Shown: positions 34,772-43,284 of the stretch, in pieces | How the letters are laid out: each line of letters begins with the position of its first letter | How positions within the stretch are numbered: the stretch's first letter is position 1 | Origin: an uncultured Flavobacteriales bacterium | Lineage (GTDB): Bacteria > Bacteroidota > Bacteroidia > Flavobacteriales_D > Sanyastnellaceae | Direction of reading: 5' to 3' | Assembly: GCA_937897625.1 (NCBI GenBank) | Contig: CALCNZ010000107.1 | Location: 18,234 to 82,233, forward strand | DNA: 64,000 bases | Translations under genes and position numbers: made by a program | The notes under the pieces: generated by a model | Databases searched by the model: none | The model's input: only the letters and a program-made list of their open reading frames with translations | What the model was told of the DNA's origin: nothing

Positions 34772-35749
34772 ATGGCACGCGTATTAACAGGCATTCAAAG
34801 CACAGGAACACCGCATTTAGGTAATGTGTTAGGAGCTATTGCTCCGGCAATTGAAATGAGTAATCACCCCTCTAACGAGGCGTATTTATTCATTGCGAAT
34901 TTCCACACCCTTACCCAAATCAAGAATGCGGAAGAGATTCGAAACAACACCTACAGTGTTGCTGCTGCCTGGTTAGCGTGTGGTTTCAACACAGATAAAA
35001 ATGTGTTCTACAGACAAAGCGATGTTCCTGAAGTTACAGAGCTTGCTTGGTATTTGAACTGCTTCACGCCGTTTCCCATGTTGGCGAATGCGCACAGTTT
35101 TAAAGACCGTCAAGATCGCTTGAAAGAAGTGAATGCAGGCTTATTTACCTATCCGGTATTAATGGCTGCAGACATCTTGTTGTACGACGCAAACGTTGTT
35201 CCCGTAGGAAAAGATCAGCTTCAACATTTAGAAATTACACGCGACATTGCTTCTGCATTCAATCATCAAATGGGCGAAACGTTTGTGTTGCCCGATTCAA
35301 AAGTGAACGAAGCAACCATGTATGTTCCGGGAACAGACGGACAAAAAATGAGCAAGAGTTATGGCAACTACATCAACATTTTTCTTCCTGAAAAAGAGTT
35401 GAAAGATGTCATTAACAAGAACATTGTTACCGACGCTACCACGCTGGAAGATCCGAAAGATCCGAATGCCAACAGCATTTGTGCACTGCACGAACTCATT
35501 GCTGGAAGCGCTGAAGCGGCTGTTCTTCGCGAAAAATTAATGGCTGGAAATTTCGGATGGGGACATGCGAAGAAAGAATTGCTTAGTGCTATTCTAACGC
35601 GTTTCGAAGCGGAAAGAAAAAGTTACTTCGAGTACATTTCAGACTTCTCTTCACTTGAAAATATATTGAAACAGGGCGGAGAAAAAGCGCGCGTTACAGC
35701 GTCAAACACATTGGATCGCGTTCGCAAAAATTTAGGTTATTCCGTATAG
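34772..35749 (+). CDS. trpS: Tryptophanyl-tRNA synthetase
   Basis: A 325-residue class Ic synthetase. The HIGH-like motif is TPHLGN in GIQSTGTPHLGNVLG, the KMSKS loop is GQKMSKSYGNYI, and the middle carries YPVLMAADILLYDANVVPVGKDQ, split here as the family Trp-site block. Length is typical. It charges tRNA-Trp. It lies 30 bases after the second amidohydrolase-like gene and 40 before plsC. Confidence 0.95.
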   Translation: MARVLTGIQSTGTPHLGNVLGAIAPAIEMSNHPSNEAYLFIANFHTLTQIKNAEEIRNNTYSVAAAWLACGFNTDKNVFYRQSDVPEVTELAWYLNCFTPFPMLANAHSFKDRQDRLKEVNAGLFTYPVLMAADILLYDANVVPVGKDQLQHLEITRDIASAFNHQMGETFVLPDSKVNEATMYVPGTDGQKMSKSYGNYINIFLPEKELKDVINKNIVTDATTLEDPKDPNANSICALHELIAGSAEAAVLREKLMAGNFGWGHAKKELLSAILTRFEAERKSYFEYISDFSSLENILKQGGEKARVTASNTLDRVRKNLGYSV

Positions 35750-35761
35750 CACTTCGTTTCG

Positions 35762-35769
35762 TATCTTTC
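35762..35769 (+). promoter_or_regulatory. Possible -7 box of plsC (TATCTTTC)
   Basis: TATCTTTC(G) matches TAnnTTTG at all but the last position and lies 20 bases before the GTG start of plsC in the 40-base gap after trpS. It may be an internal promoter of a longer transcript. Confidence 0.3.
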
Positions 35770-35789
35770 GATTCTAAACCAATCCAACC

Positions 35790-36536
35790 GTGCACTACAT
35801 ACTAGCGCCTATATATTTCATTTATAAACTTTGGATAGGTTTAGTTTTTTGGGCTACCCTTATTATTCTTTACATTCCATTTGTTTGGGTCTACAAAAAG
35901 AGAGAAAGACACGTGAAGGCCTTTGCATTGAAACGCTTCTGGGGAAAGCTCATTCGCAAATGCATCTTTTGTCCAATCGAAGTCACGTTTGAAGCGCCAC
36001 TTCCGGAAGGTTCTTTCATTATTGCATCGAATCACAGCAGCTACCTCGACACTGTTTTCATGTATGAAGCCATTGGCAGAAATTTTCTATTTGTTGGAAA
36101 GGGCGAGTTGTTAAGCTGGCCGTTGTTTTCTTTGTTTTTCCGAAAACAAGACATTCCCATTCGTCGCGGACAGACCAAGGCAGCACTTGTGGCAATGGAG
36201 CGTGTGGCAAAAAGTTTACGCAACGACATGAGCGTGGCTATTTATCCGGAAGGTACCATTCCTGACGACGCGCCCAAGTTACTTCCATTTAAAAACGGAG
36301 CATTCAAAGTTGCTATTGAGCAGCAAACGCCCATTGTTCCTGTTACGTGGCATTCGAATTATAAAGTGTTGTTAGATCCCGCAAAGTTTTTTCAATACTC
36401 CCTTCCACATAAAATAAAAGTAACCGTGCATGCGCCAATTGCTACGGCAGGGTTAACTGCTTCCGATTTATTACCTTTGCGCTCTCAAGCGTTTGAAACC
36501 ATTCAACGCGAATTGAATAAAACACATGAAAGTTGA
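35790..36536 (+). CDS. plsC: 1-acyl-sn-glycerol-3-phosphate acyltransferase
   Basis: A 248-residue PlsC-family acyltransferase with a GTG start. One N-terminal hydrophobic helix (about 8-32) anchors it. The catalytic block is SNHSSYLDT (HX4D), the glycerophosphate-binding motif is IYPEGTIPDD, and IPIRRG sits in between. It makes phosphatidic acid from lysophosphatidic acid at the inner membrane. Its last 11 bases overlap the start of gatC. Confidence 0.92.
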   Translation: MHYILAPIYFIYKLWIGLVFWATLIILYIPFVWVYKKRERHVKAFALKRFWGKLIRKCIFCPIEVTFEAPLPEGSFIIASNHSSYLDTVFMYEAIGRNFLFVGKGELLSWPLFSLFFRKQDIPIRRGQTKAALVAMERVAKSLRNDMSVAIYPEGTIPDDAPKLLPFKNGAFKVAIEQQTPIVPVTWHSNYKVLLDPAKFFQYSLPHKIKVTVHAPIATAGLTASDLLPLRSQAFETIQRELNKTHES

Positions 36537-36816
36537 TGTTGCCACCGTTCGTCGCCTAGCTGAATTAAGCAAGCTGTCTTTTTCTGAAAACGAAGAAACA
36601 GAGATGGTAGACGGGTTGAACGAAATGATTGCATTTGTAGATAAGCTTAAAGAGCTTGACACCGCAGATGTAGAGCCTCTCGTGTTTATGACCGACGAAA
36701 CCAACGTTCTTCGTGAAGATGTTGTTGAAGCTCCAATTACACAAGCGGAAGCCTTAAAAAACGCACCTTCAAAAGACATGTATTACTTCCGTGTTCCTAA
36801 AGTCATTAAACAATAA
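36526..36816 (+). CDS. gatC: Asp-tRNA(Asn)/Glu-tRNA(Gln) amidotransferase subunit C
   Basis: A 96-residue GatC with the family pattern VRRLAELSKLSFSENEE, a middle AFVDKLKELDTADVEPL and a C-terminal YYFRVPKVI. It stabilises the GatA-GatB complex, wrapping round their interface. It overlaps plsC by 11 bases and is followed by the glycosyltransferase after three bases, so it is translated within the plus-strand operon and away from gatA at 21275. Confidence 0.95.
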   Translation: MKVDVATVRRLAELSKLSFSENEETEMVDGLNEMIAFVDKLKELDTADVEPLVFMTDETNVLREDVVEAPITQAEALKNAPSKDMYYFRVPKVIKQ

Positions 36817-36819
36817 TTC

Positions 36820-37560
36820 ATGCATCCGTTTAAAAAGCTTTCTATACTTATTCCTGCATACAACGAGGGAAGAACCATTCATCTTATTCTTGATCGCATT
36901 GGTGAAGTTCAATTGGTGAACAACATTGAAATGGAAATCGTGATTGTGAACGATGCATCTACAGACAACACTGTGGAGGCTATTGAATCATACATTGCTG
37001 CTCATCCCGAGCGTACGTTCAACTTTTACTCACAACCCTTCAATCAAGGAAAGGGAGCAGCTTTACACAAAGCTATTGAGATTGCAACGGGAGATTATAT
37101 TTTAGTTCAAGACGCAGATTTGGAATACGATCCAGACGAGTACAACGATTTGTTGAAGCCTGTTTTCAAAGATGGAGCAGACGTGGTGTATGGTTCTCGT
37201 TTCATGGGCGGAAATCCTCACCGTATCCTGTTCTTCTGGCACAGCATCGGGAACAAGCTCTTAACCTTCGCAAGCAACGCATTTACCAATCTGAATTTGA
37301 CAGATATGGAAACGTGCTACAAACTTATTCGTACAGACATTGCACAGAATTTATTGTTGTGTGAAAAACGCTTTGGCTTCGAACCAGAAATAACTGCGAA
37401 GCTCTCAAGAATTCCAAACATTCGAATCTACGAAGTTGGAATTTCATACTACGGAAGAACCTACGAAGAGGGTAAAAAGATTGGTTGGAAAGACGGCGTT
37501 CGCGCGTTTTGGTGCATCGCGAAATACAATATCTGGAGCCGCAAAGCCACAAAGGGCTAG
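36820..37560 (+). CDS. Family 2 glycosyltransferase (dolichyl-phosphate-mannose-synthase-like)
   Basis: A 246-residue soluble GT-A glycosyltransferase. It opens [13 protein letters not shown], the nucleotide-sugar metal motif is [11 protein letters not shown], and GSRFMGG and [10 protein letters not shown] follow, as in DPM1-like GT2 enzymes. No C-terminal membrane domain is present. It should transfer a sugar from a nucleotide donor to a polyprenyl phosphate or a nearby lipid, at the cytoplasmic face. It is the last gene of the plus-strand run that starts at 30338. Confidence 0.88.
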   Translation: MHPFKKLSILIPAYNEGRTIHLILDRIGEVQLVNNIEMEIVIVNDASTDNTVEAIESYIAAHPERTFNFYSQPFNQGKGAALHKAIEIATGDYILVQDADLEYDPDEYNDLLKPVFKDGADVVYGSRFMGGNPHRILFFWHSIGNKLLTFASNAFTNLNLTDMETCYKLIRTDIAQNLLLCEKRFGFEPEITAKLSRIPNIRIYEVGISYYGRTYEEGKKIGWKDGVRAFWCIAKYNIWSRKATKG

Positions 37561-37575
37561 ATTTTTCAAAAGGTG

Positions 37576-37627
37576 CTTCGCAAGGTCGCTAAGCGAAGAA
37601 GCTACTTCGATTTCGCTAAACGAAATC
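37576..37627. terminator. Hairpins between the glycosyltransferase and gldH
   Basis: CTTCGC/GCGAAG (37576-37581 with 37593-37598) lies in the 41-base gap between the two convergent genes. A second, better stem GATTTCG-CTAAA-CGAAATC (37609-37627) covers the end of gldH. There is no long T run on either side, so their role as terminators is only likely. Confidence 0.45.
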
Positions 37628-38066
37628 CGATGTCATAAATCCCTTCAACCGGATTGACGCGCATGGCTTGATGAATGGACACTTTGTAATGTCCTGAAAG
37701 CGGAAATTGTTTGCGTGATTTATAAATGATTCGGTTGTCGTAAAGGTCTCCCAATCCAGATTTTCCATACCATTTTCCTTGCGCATCTGCCATTGGACAT
37801 TCCAAGGTATCCACGGCTAATTTTCCATTTGGAAATTCCATTTCAATAAACACAAAAAGATTGCTGAATTCGAACTGCTCTCCGTTTCTGATATCAATAA
37901 AAAAGTCGTGCAGACTTACAGTGTCTTGAATATCGAATTCGAAATTTGCCGACTGTTTGTTATCCCAAACGCCGCCCTCAATGGGCATGTTGCTTTCGTA
38001 CACAAAATCATCGGCACATGAACTAAGAAGGAGCGTCAGACTTAAAAAGAAAACTATTCTCATCAT
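37602..38066 (-). CDS. gldH: Gliding motility lipoprotein GldH
   Basis: A 154-residue lipoprotein with lipobox LSSC (C17 from the first ATG). Family landmarks are FVYESNMPIEGGVWDNKQ, split around the conserved GG-W, then FSNLFVFIEMEFPNG and a C-terminal HQAMRVNPVEGIYDIGFRL. In Flavobacterium johnsoniae GldH is needed for gliding and for T9SS function. Its start overlaps the stop of the PSP1 gene, and two successive ATGs (38066 and 38063) are possible. The PSP1-gldH neighbourhood is conserved across Bacteroidota and supports the call. Confidence 0.9.
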   Translation of the reverse strand: MMRIVFFLSLTLLLSSCADDFVYESNMPIEGGVWDNKQSANFEFDIQDTVSLHDFFIDIRNGEQFEFSNLFVFIEMEFPNGKLAVDTLECPMADAQGKWYGKSGLGDLYDNRIIYKSRKQFPLSGHYKVSIHQAMRVNPVEGIYDIGFRLAKSK

Positions 38067-39361
38067 TCTTTTGGGCCTTGATTCGGATTGTTTGGTTTGC
38101 CTTTGAAGCGGTTGGATCTGTTACCGTTTCCTTGAGGTCTATTGCCTTCTTTCGGCTTCGGTCCTGTAGTGCTCTGAGGGTTGGTATTGTTTCCGCCTGC
38201 GGGTGCTGGTCTGTTCGCATTTCCACCAGGCTTGTTGTTACGATTACGGTTGTTATTGTTCGGCTTACGCTTTTTATTATCGAAACGAGTTAAACTGTCT
38301 TGTCCAACAACCTCAGCAAATTCAACACTTTCAACAACCTCTTTCTCTTCAATAAACGTTTGAACTTCACCAATCACTTCACCGCGTTTGTTCTTTTCAA
38401 TTATGTCCTTTACCACATCTGCAGAAAGCGCAAACGGGCCATCTGCGTGCTGACCTTCGATGGTGTAATAAATGACTTGCTTGAAAATATCTGTTTTGAA
38501 ATGCGTTGCAATTCCTTTCGGAAGTTTCAATTTCACGTGTGTTGGAGGAAGCATACGAACGGCTTCAACGTATTGATCGAGTTCGTAATTCAAACAGCAT
38601 TTCAGCTTTCCACATTGACCGGCTAATTTACCTGGATTCAGCGAAAGCTGCTGATAGCGAGCTGCGCCGGTAGACACCGATCTGAAATCGGTTAACCATG
38701 TAGAGCAGCAAAGCTCTCTTCCACACGAGCCTATTCCGCCTAAGCGTCCTGCTTCAAGACGAAGTCCTATCTGGCGCATTTCAATGCGCACCTTGAACTC
38801 TTCAGCATACTTGCGAATGAGTTCACGAAAATCTACACGGTCATCGGCCGTGTAGTAGAATATCGCGCGGGTTTTATCTCCTTGATATTCCACGTCGCTA
38901 ATCTTCATTTGAAGACCCAACTCGCGCGAAATCTCGCGTGAGCGAATCATGGTGCTCGTTTCCAACTGACGCGCAGCTTGCCACGTATCGAAGTCCGATT
39001 GCTCTGCCTTTCGAAGCACGCGCTTCAATTCGTAGTTGTCCTTAACGTCTCTGCGATTCATTTGAACACGAACCAACTCACCCGCTAAAGAAACAATGCC
39101 AACATCGTAACCAGTAGAAGCTTCAACGGCAATTACATCACCTTGAAACAACTCTAAATTTCCTTTTCTAAAAAATGCCTTACGACCATTTTTAAAACGC
39201 GCTTCTACAACGTCAAACGGCTTCAAGCCGTCTGCCAATGGAACTCCTGACAACCAATCGAAAACTTCCATCTTACCCGTACTGCAAGTACCGCAATTAC
39301 CATTGCTCTTACAGCCGTTAGGAACGCCACCATCTTTACTTCCACAACTCGAACATCCCAT
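38063..39361 (-). CDS. PSP1-domain (RicT/YaaT-like) protein with Cys-rich N terminus
   Basis: A 432-residue protein. The N terminus has five cysteines in 26 residues (C3, C6, C17, C23, C26). The central PSP1 region (about 60-330) holds GIGSCGRELCCSTWL and GKLKCCLNYELDQY, typical of RicT/YaaT. The tail (about 360-432) is a low-complexity Asn/Gly/Pro/Lys sequence. In Bacillus, RicT works in a complex with RicA/RicF that carries Fe-S clusters and affects RNA processing. The role in Bacteroidota is unproven. Here the gene is between mutS (31 bases upstream) and gldH (four-base overlap). Confidence 0.88.
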   Translation of the reverse strand: MGCSSCGSKDGGVPNGCKSNGNCGTCSTGKMEVFDWLSGVPLADGLKPFDVVEARFKNGRKAFFRKGNLELFQGDVIAVEASTGYDVGIVSLAGELVRVQMNRRDVKDNYELKRVLRKAEQSDFDTWQAARQLETSTMIRSREISRELGLQMKISDVEYQGDKTRAIFYYTADDRVDFRELIRKYAEEFKVRIEMRQIGLRLEAGRLGGIGSCGRELCCSTWLTDFRSVSTGAARYQQLSLNPGKLAGQCGKLKCCLNYELDQYVEAVRMLPPTHVKLKLPKGIATHFKTDIFKQVIYYTIEGQHADGPFALSADVVKDIIEKNKRGEVIGEVQTFIEEKEVVESVEFAEVVGQDSLTRFDNKKRKPNNNNRNRNNKPGGNANRPAPAGGNNTNPQSTTGPKPKEGNRPQGNGNRSNRFKGKPNNPNQGPKE

Positions 39362-39392
39362 GTTTTCTATTTTATATTCTCAAATATACAAA

Positions 39393-42014
39393 TTAGCTTC
39401 CCACTATCTTCTTGATCTCGTTCAACTTGAACAAAGCTTCAACCGGGGTTAACGTATTGATATCTATTTTTTCTACTTCTTTTTTAATCTGAACCAAGGT
39501 CGGATCATCGAGTTGAAAAAAGCTCAATTGCATTTTTTCTTCTCCTTGAACACTAACCGTTTTTCCTTTGCCCGCAGGGGCTTCGCCTCTTTTTGTTTCC
39601 AATTGATGAAGCATATCGTTTGCGCGATTCACAACCGTTTTGGGCATTCCCGCCAACTGCGCCACGTGAATTCCAAAGCTGTGATTGCTTCCACCTTCTT
39701 GCAACTTCCTTCTGAAAACAATTTTTCCTTTCGCTTCAGAAACCGATACGTTGAAGTTTTTTATGCGCGGAAATAAATTCGTCATATCATTCAACTCATG
39801 GTAATGCGTCGCGAAAAGAGTCTTCGCTCTGAACTGCGAATGCTCGTGCAGGTATTCCGCAATGGCCCAAGCAATAGATACACCGTCATAGGTAGAAGTT
39901 CCTCTTCCAATCTCATCGAGTAGAATTAAACTGCGATCACTCAAGTTATTCAAGATGCTCGCGGTTTCGTTCATTTCAACCATGAACGTAGACTCACCCG
40001 CACTCATGTTGTCGTTCGCCCCCACACGTGTAAAGACTTTGTCTACAATGCCCATTTTCACACGCTTTGCAGGAACATAAGATCCCATCTGAGCCATAAG
40101 CACAATAAGCGCTGTCTGGCGCAACACAGCAGACTTACCCGACATGTTCGGTCCGGTAATCATCATAATCTGTTGCGAGTCTCTATCGAGGGTAATGTCG
40201 TTCGCGATATACGGATCGTTTGGCGGAAGGCGCAATTCAATAATGGCGTGTCTTCCTTGTTCAATTTCTAACTTATTCTCTTCCGTAAACTCAGGTGCAC
40301 AATATTTATTCGCCACTGCAACCGTTGCGAAAGAGGCCAACGCGTCAATCTCTGCAAGCACACGAGCGTTCAACTGCATGCTCACCAAATGCGGCAACGT
40401 TTCTTCAATCAACGATTGATAAATCTGATTTTCTAAAATTGAAATCTTGTCTTCCGCACCGGTAATTTTCGCTTCGTATTCCTTCAACTCGGGTGTAATG
40501 TATCGCTCCGCTTGCGTTACCGTTTGCTTACGAATCCATTCCGGTGGAACCTTATCCTTGTGCGTGTTGCGCACTTCCAAATAATATCCGAAGACATTGT
40601 TGAACGCAATCTTCAAGGAAGGAATTCCTGTGCGTTCGCTTTCACGTTCTTGCACCATTTGCAAATAGTCTTTTCCAGACTTTTGCAAATTGCGCAATTC
40701 ATCCAATTCAGCATTTACGCCTTCGGCAATAACAGAGCCTCTGTTCAAGGCAAGTGGCGCTTCCGGATTTATCTTTTCAAATATGTTATTGCACCACTCG
40801 GTCAAGGGTTTCAAAACATTGAACAAAGCTTGTATCTCCTTGCTGGTCGACTTCGATCCCAAGGATTGAATATGCTCTGCCGTTTGCATGCCTTTGGCCA
40901 ATTGCAGAAGTTCGCGTGGATTCACGCGACCCGTTGCAATCTTCGAAGCCAACCGCTCCATGTCGCCAATGGTGTTCAAATGCAAACGAGTCTCGGCCAA
41001 CAGTTCTGCGTTCTTGACAAAACTTCCAACGACAAACTGACGTTTTTCAATTTGTGAAATGTCTTTCAGCGGCATAAGCACCCAACGACGCAGAAGTCGC
41101 GCTCCCATGGGTGTGCTCGTGTGATTAAGCGTGTAAAACAACGTTGCTGTCTCGTCGTAATTCGAATGCACCAACTCTAAATTGCGAATGGTGAAACGGT
41201 CTAACCAAACAAACGTGTCTTCTTCAATGCGTGAGATTTTTTGAATATGCTGCGTCTTGTGGTGCTGCGTATCTTTCAAATAATGCAAAACGGCACCTGC
41301 AGCAATAACACCGAGCTTTAGCTCTTCAACACCGAAACCTTTAAGCGATTTCGTATCGAATTGCTTTTGCAAAACTTCTTTCGCGTAGTCCAATGAGAAC
41401 ACCCATTCGTCTACGCGAAACGTAAACCACTTCGTATCTCCGAATGCTTCGCGGAACTGCTGGTCTTCATGTTTTTGAAACAATACTTCGTTCGGACGAA
41501 AGCTCTGAAGCAATTTATTAATGTGGGAAGTACTTCCTTCCGCCAAATAAAATTCACCGGTGGAAATATCTAAAAAACTCACCCCCGCTTGCTGATCGCG
41601 CATCACAACAGCCGCCAAAAATTGGTTGTTCGAACTGTCGTAGGTTTTCTCGTTATAGCTCACCGCAGGTGTTACCAATTCGGTCACTCCGCGCTTCACA
41701 ATTTTCTTCGTAAGCTTTGGATCTTCGAGCTGATCGCAAATAGCTACGCGGTTTCCAGCGCGAACCAACTTCGGCAAATAAGTGTCTAACGAATGATGCG
41801 GAAAGCCTGCTAACTCAATGTAAGCAGCCGCTCCATTCTTTCGCTTGGTTAGTGTAATTCCTAAAATGCGTGCAGCCGCAATCGCGTCTGAACCGAAGGT
41901 TTCATAAAAATCGCCCACACGAAACAACAAGAGCGCATCTGGATATTGCGCCTTAATCTCGTTGTATTGTTTCATGAGTGGTGTTTCCACCACAGTCGAT
42001 TTTTCTTCGGTCAT
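39393..42014 (-). CDS. mutS: DNA mismatch repair protein MutS
   Basis: An 873-residue MutS. The mismatch-reading F-x-E is in VGDFYETFG near the N terminus. Connector and lever domains fill the centre. The ATPase has Walker A GPNMSGKSAV, Walker B SLILLDEIGRGTST and signature NDNMSAGESTF. The C-terminal helix-turn-helix ends the protein. It binds mispairs and recruits MutL. The start lies one base after the clpX stop, so the two are co-transcribed. Confidence 0.97.
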   Translation of the reverse strand: MTEEKSTVVETPLMKQYNEIKAQYPDALLLFRVGDFYETFGSDAIAAARILGITLTKRKNGAAAYIELAGFPHHSLDTYLPKLVRAGNRVAICDQLEDPKLTKKIVKRGVTELVTPAVSYNEKTYDSSNNQFLAAVVMRDQQAGVSFLDISTGEFYLAEGSTSHINKLLQSFRPNEVLFQKHEDQQFREAFGDTKWFTFRVDEWVFSLDYAKEVLQKQFDTKSLKGFGVEELKLGVIAAGAVLHYLKDTQHHKTQHIQKISRIEEDTFVWLDRFTIRNLELVHSNYDETATLFYTLNHTSTPMGARLLRRWVLMPLKDISQIEKRQFVVGSFVKNAELLAETRLHLNTIGDMERLASKIATGRVNPRELLQLAKGMQTAEHIQSLGSKSTSKEIQALFNVLKPLTEWCNNIFEKINPEAPLALNRGSVIAEGVNAELDELRNLQKSGKDYLQMVQERESERTGIPSLKIAFNNVFGYYLEVRNTHKDKVPPEWIRKQTVTQAERYITPELKEYEAKITGAEDKISILENQIYQSLIEETLPHLVSMQLNARVLAEIDALASFATVAVANKYCAPEFTEENKLEIEQGRHAIIELRLPPNDPYIANDITLDRDSQQIMMITGPNMSGKSAVLRQTALIVLMAQMGSYVPAKRVKMGIVDKVFTRVGANDNMSAGESTFMVEMNETASILNNLSDRSLILLDEIGRGTSTYDGVSIAWAIAEYLHEHSQFRAKTLFATHYHELNDMTNLFPRIKNFNVSVSEAKGKIVFRRKLQEGGSNHSFGIHVAQLAGMPKTVVNRANDMLHQLETKRGEAPAGKGKTVSVQGEEKMQLSFFQLDDPTLVQIKKEVEKIDINTLTPVEALFKLNEIKKIVGS

Positions 42015-42015
42015 A

Positions 42016-43245
42016 TTACGCCACGTTCAATTGACTCAATTTTGAACTTTCAAATTTCTCACGGGCATAAGCCAGCGTTACTTTAAATTCTTTTTCTTCG
42101 GTTTGATTTGGAATTTCAAACATTAAATCCAACAAGATTGCTTCGCAGATTGAACGCAATCCGCGCGCACCCAGCTTGTATGTCATTGCCTTTTCCACAA
42201 TGTAATCCAACACCTGCTTTTCGAAGGAAAGCTTTACGCCGTCCATTTCGAACAACTTCACGTACTGCTTCACCAATGCGTTCTTCGGCTCGGTTAGAAT
42301 TCTTCTCAATGCCGATTCGTCCAATGGATTCAAGAAGGTCAACACTGGGAAACGACCAATCAATTCCGGAATTAATCCGAACTGCTTCAAATCGGCTGGA
42401 GCAATGTATTGCAACCATCCGCCTTGTTCTTCAACGGTCTTCGCATTGCGATAACCGATACTTGAAGTGTTCATGCGACGCTCAATGTGTTTCTCAATGC
42501 CATCGAAAGCACCACCACAAACGAACAAAATATTCTTGGTGTCAATTTGAATCATCTTCTGCTCCGGATGTTTTCTTCCGCCTTGCGGTGGAACACTCAC
42601 CGTAGCACCTTCCAACAATTTCAACAACGCTTGTTGAACACCCTCACCACTTACATCACGCGTAATGCTCGGGTTGTCGCTCTTGCGTGCGATCTTATCT
42701 ATTTCATCAATGAATACAATTCCGCGTTCTGCTTTTTGCACATCGAAGTCAGCACTTTGAAGCAATCGTGAAAGAATGCTCTCCACATCTTCACCAACGT
42801 AGCCGGCTTGAGTAAGCACCGTTGCATCTGCAATGCAGAACGGAACGTTCAACATTTTCGCAATGGTTTTTGCCAAAAGTGTTTTACCTGTTCCGGTTTC
42901 ACCGACTAAAACAATATTCGATTTTTCAATCTCCACTTCATCGTCTTGCTTCCCTGCCGCATGTTGCGCCAAACGCTTGTAGTGATTGTACACCGCAACG
43001 CTCAACACCTTTTTGGCTTCGTCTTGACCAATGATGTATTCATTCAGAAAATCTCTAATCTGAATTGGCTTCATTAATTCCGAAGTGCTAAATTCTTCTT
43101 TCGGAACTACAACTTCTTCTTTTACAATTTCGTTGGCTTGTCTCGCACAATCGTCGCATATGTGTCCAGAAACACCCGCTATGAGCACATTCACCTCACT
43201 CTTTTTTCTACCACAAAACGAGCAATTAATCTCTTGTTTAGCCAT
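42016..43245 (-). CDS. clpX: ATP-dependent Clp protease ATP-binding subunit ClpX
   Basis: A 409-residue AAA+ unfoldase. The zinc-binding domain has C8, C11, C30 and C33. Walker A is VGETGTGKT, the pore-1 loop is GYVGED, Walker B is [10 protein letters not shown], and an IGF-like loop region is present near [12 protein letters not shown]. It unfolds tagged substrates and feeds ClpP. clpP is in the same block, but priA lies between the two, unlike the usual clpP-clpX pair. An exact -7 box precedes the gene. Confidence 0.97.
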   Translation of the reverse strand: MAKQEINCSFCGRKKSEVNVLIAGVSGHICDDCARQANEIVKEEVVVPKEEFSTSELMKPIQIRDFLNEYIIGQDEAKKVLSVAVYNHYKRLAQHAAGKQDDEVEIEKSNIVLVGETGTGKTLLAKTIAKMLNVPFCIADATVLTQAGYVGEDVESILSRLLQSADFDVQKAERGIVFIDEIDKIARKSDNPSITRDVSGEGVQQALLKLLEGATVSVPPQGGRKHPEQKMIQIDTKNILFVCGGAFDGIEKHIERRMNTSSIGYRNAKTVEEQGGWLQYIAPADLKQFGLIPELIGRFPVLTFLNPLDESALRRILTEPKNALVKQYVKLFEMDGVKLSFEKQVLDYIVEKAMTYKLGARGLRSICEAILLDLMFEIPNQTEEKEFKVTLAYAREKFESSKLSQLNVA

Positions 43246-43261
43246 CTTTAATTCTTTCCCA

Positions 43262-43269
43262 CAAAGGTA
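43262..43269 (-). promoter_or_regulatory. -7 promoter box of clpX-mutS (TACCTTTG)
   Basis: The minus strand reads TACCTTTG, an exact TAnnTTTG match in the 39-base gap after priA, 16 bases before the clpX ATG. Confidence 0.55.
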
Positions 43270-43284
43270 AGGAAACTCGGCTGT

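Noticed and set aside
40512..41057. A 181-codon frame on the plus strand
   Set aside because: It is antisense to mutS and shows shadow composition only.
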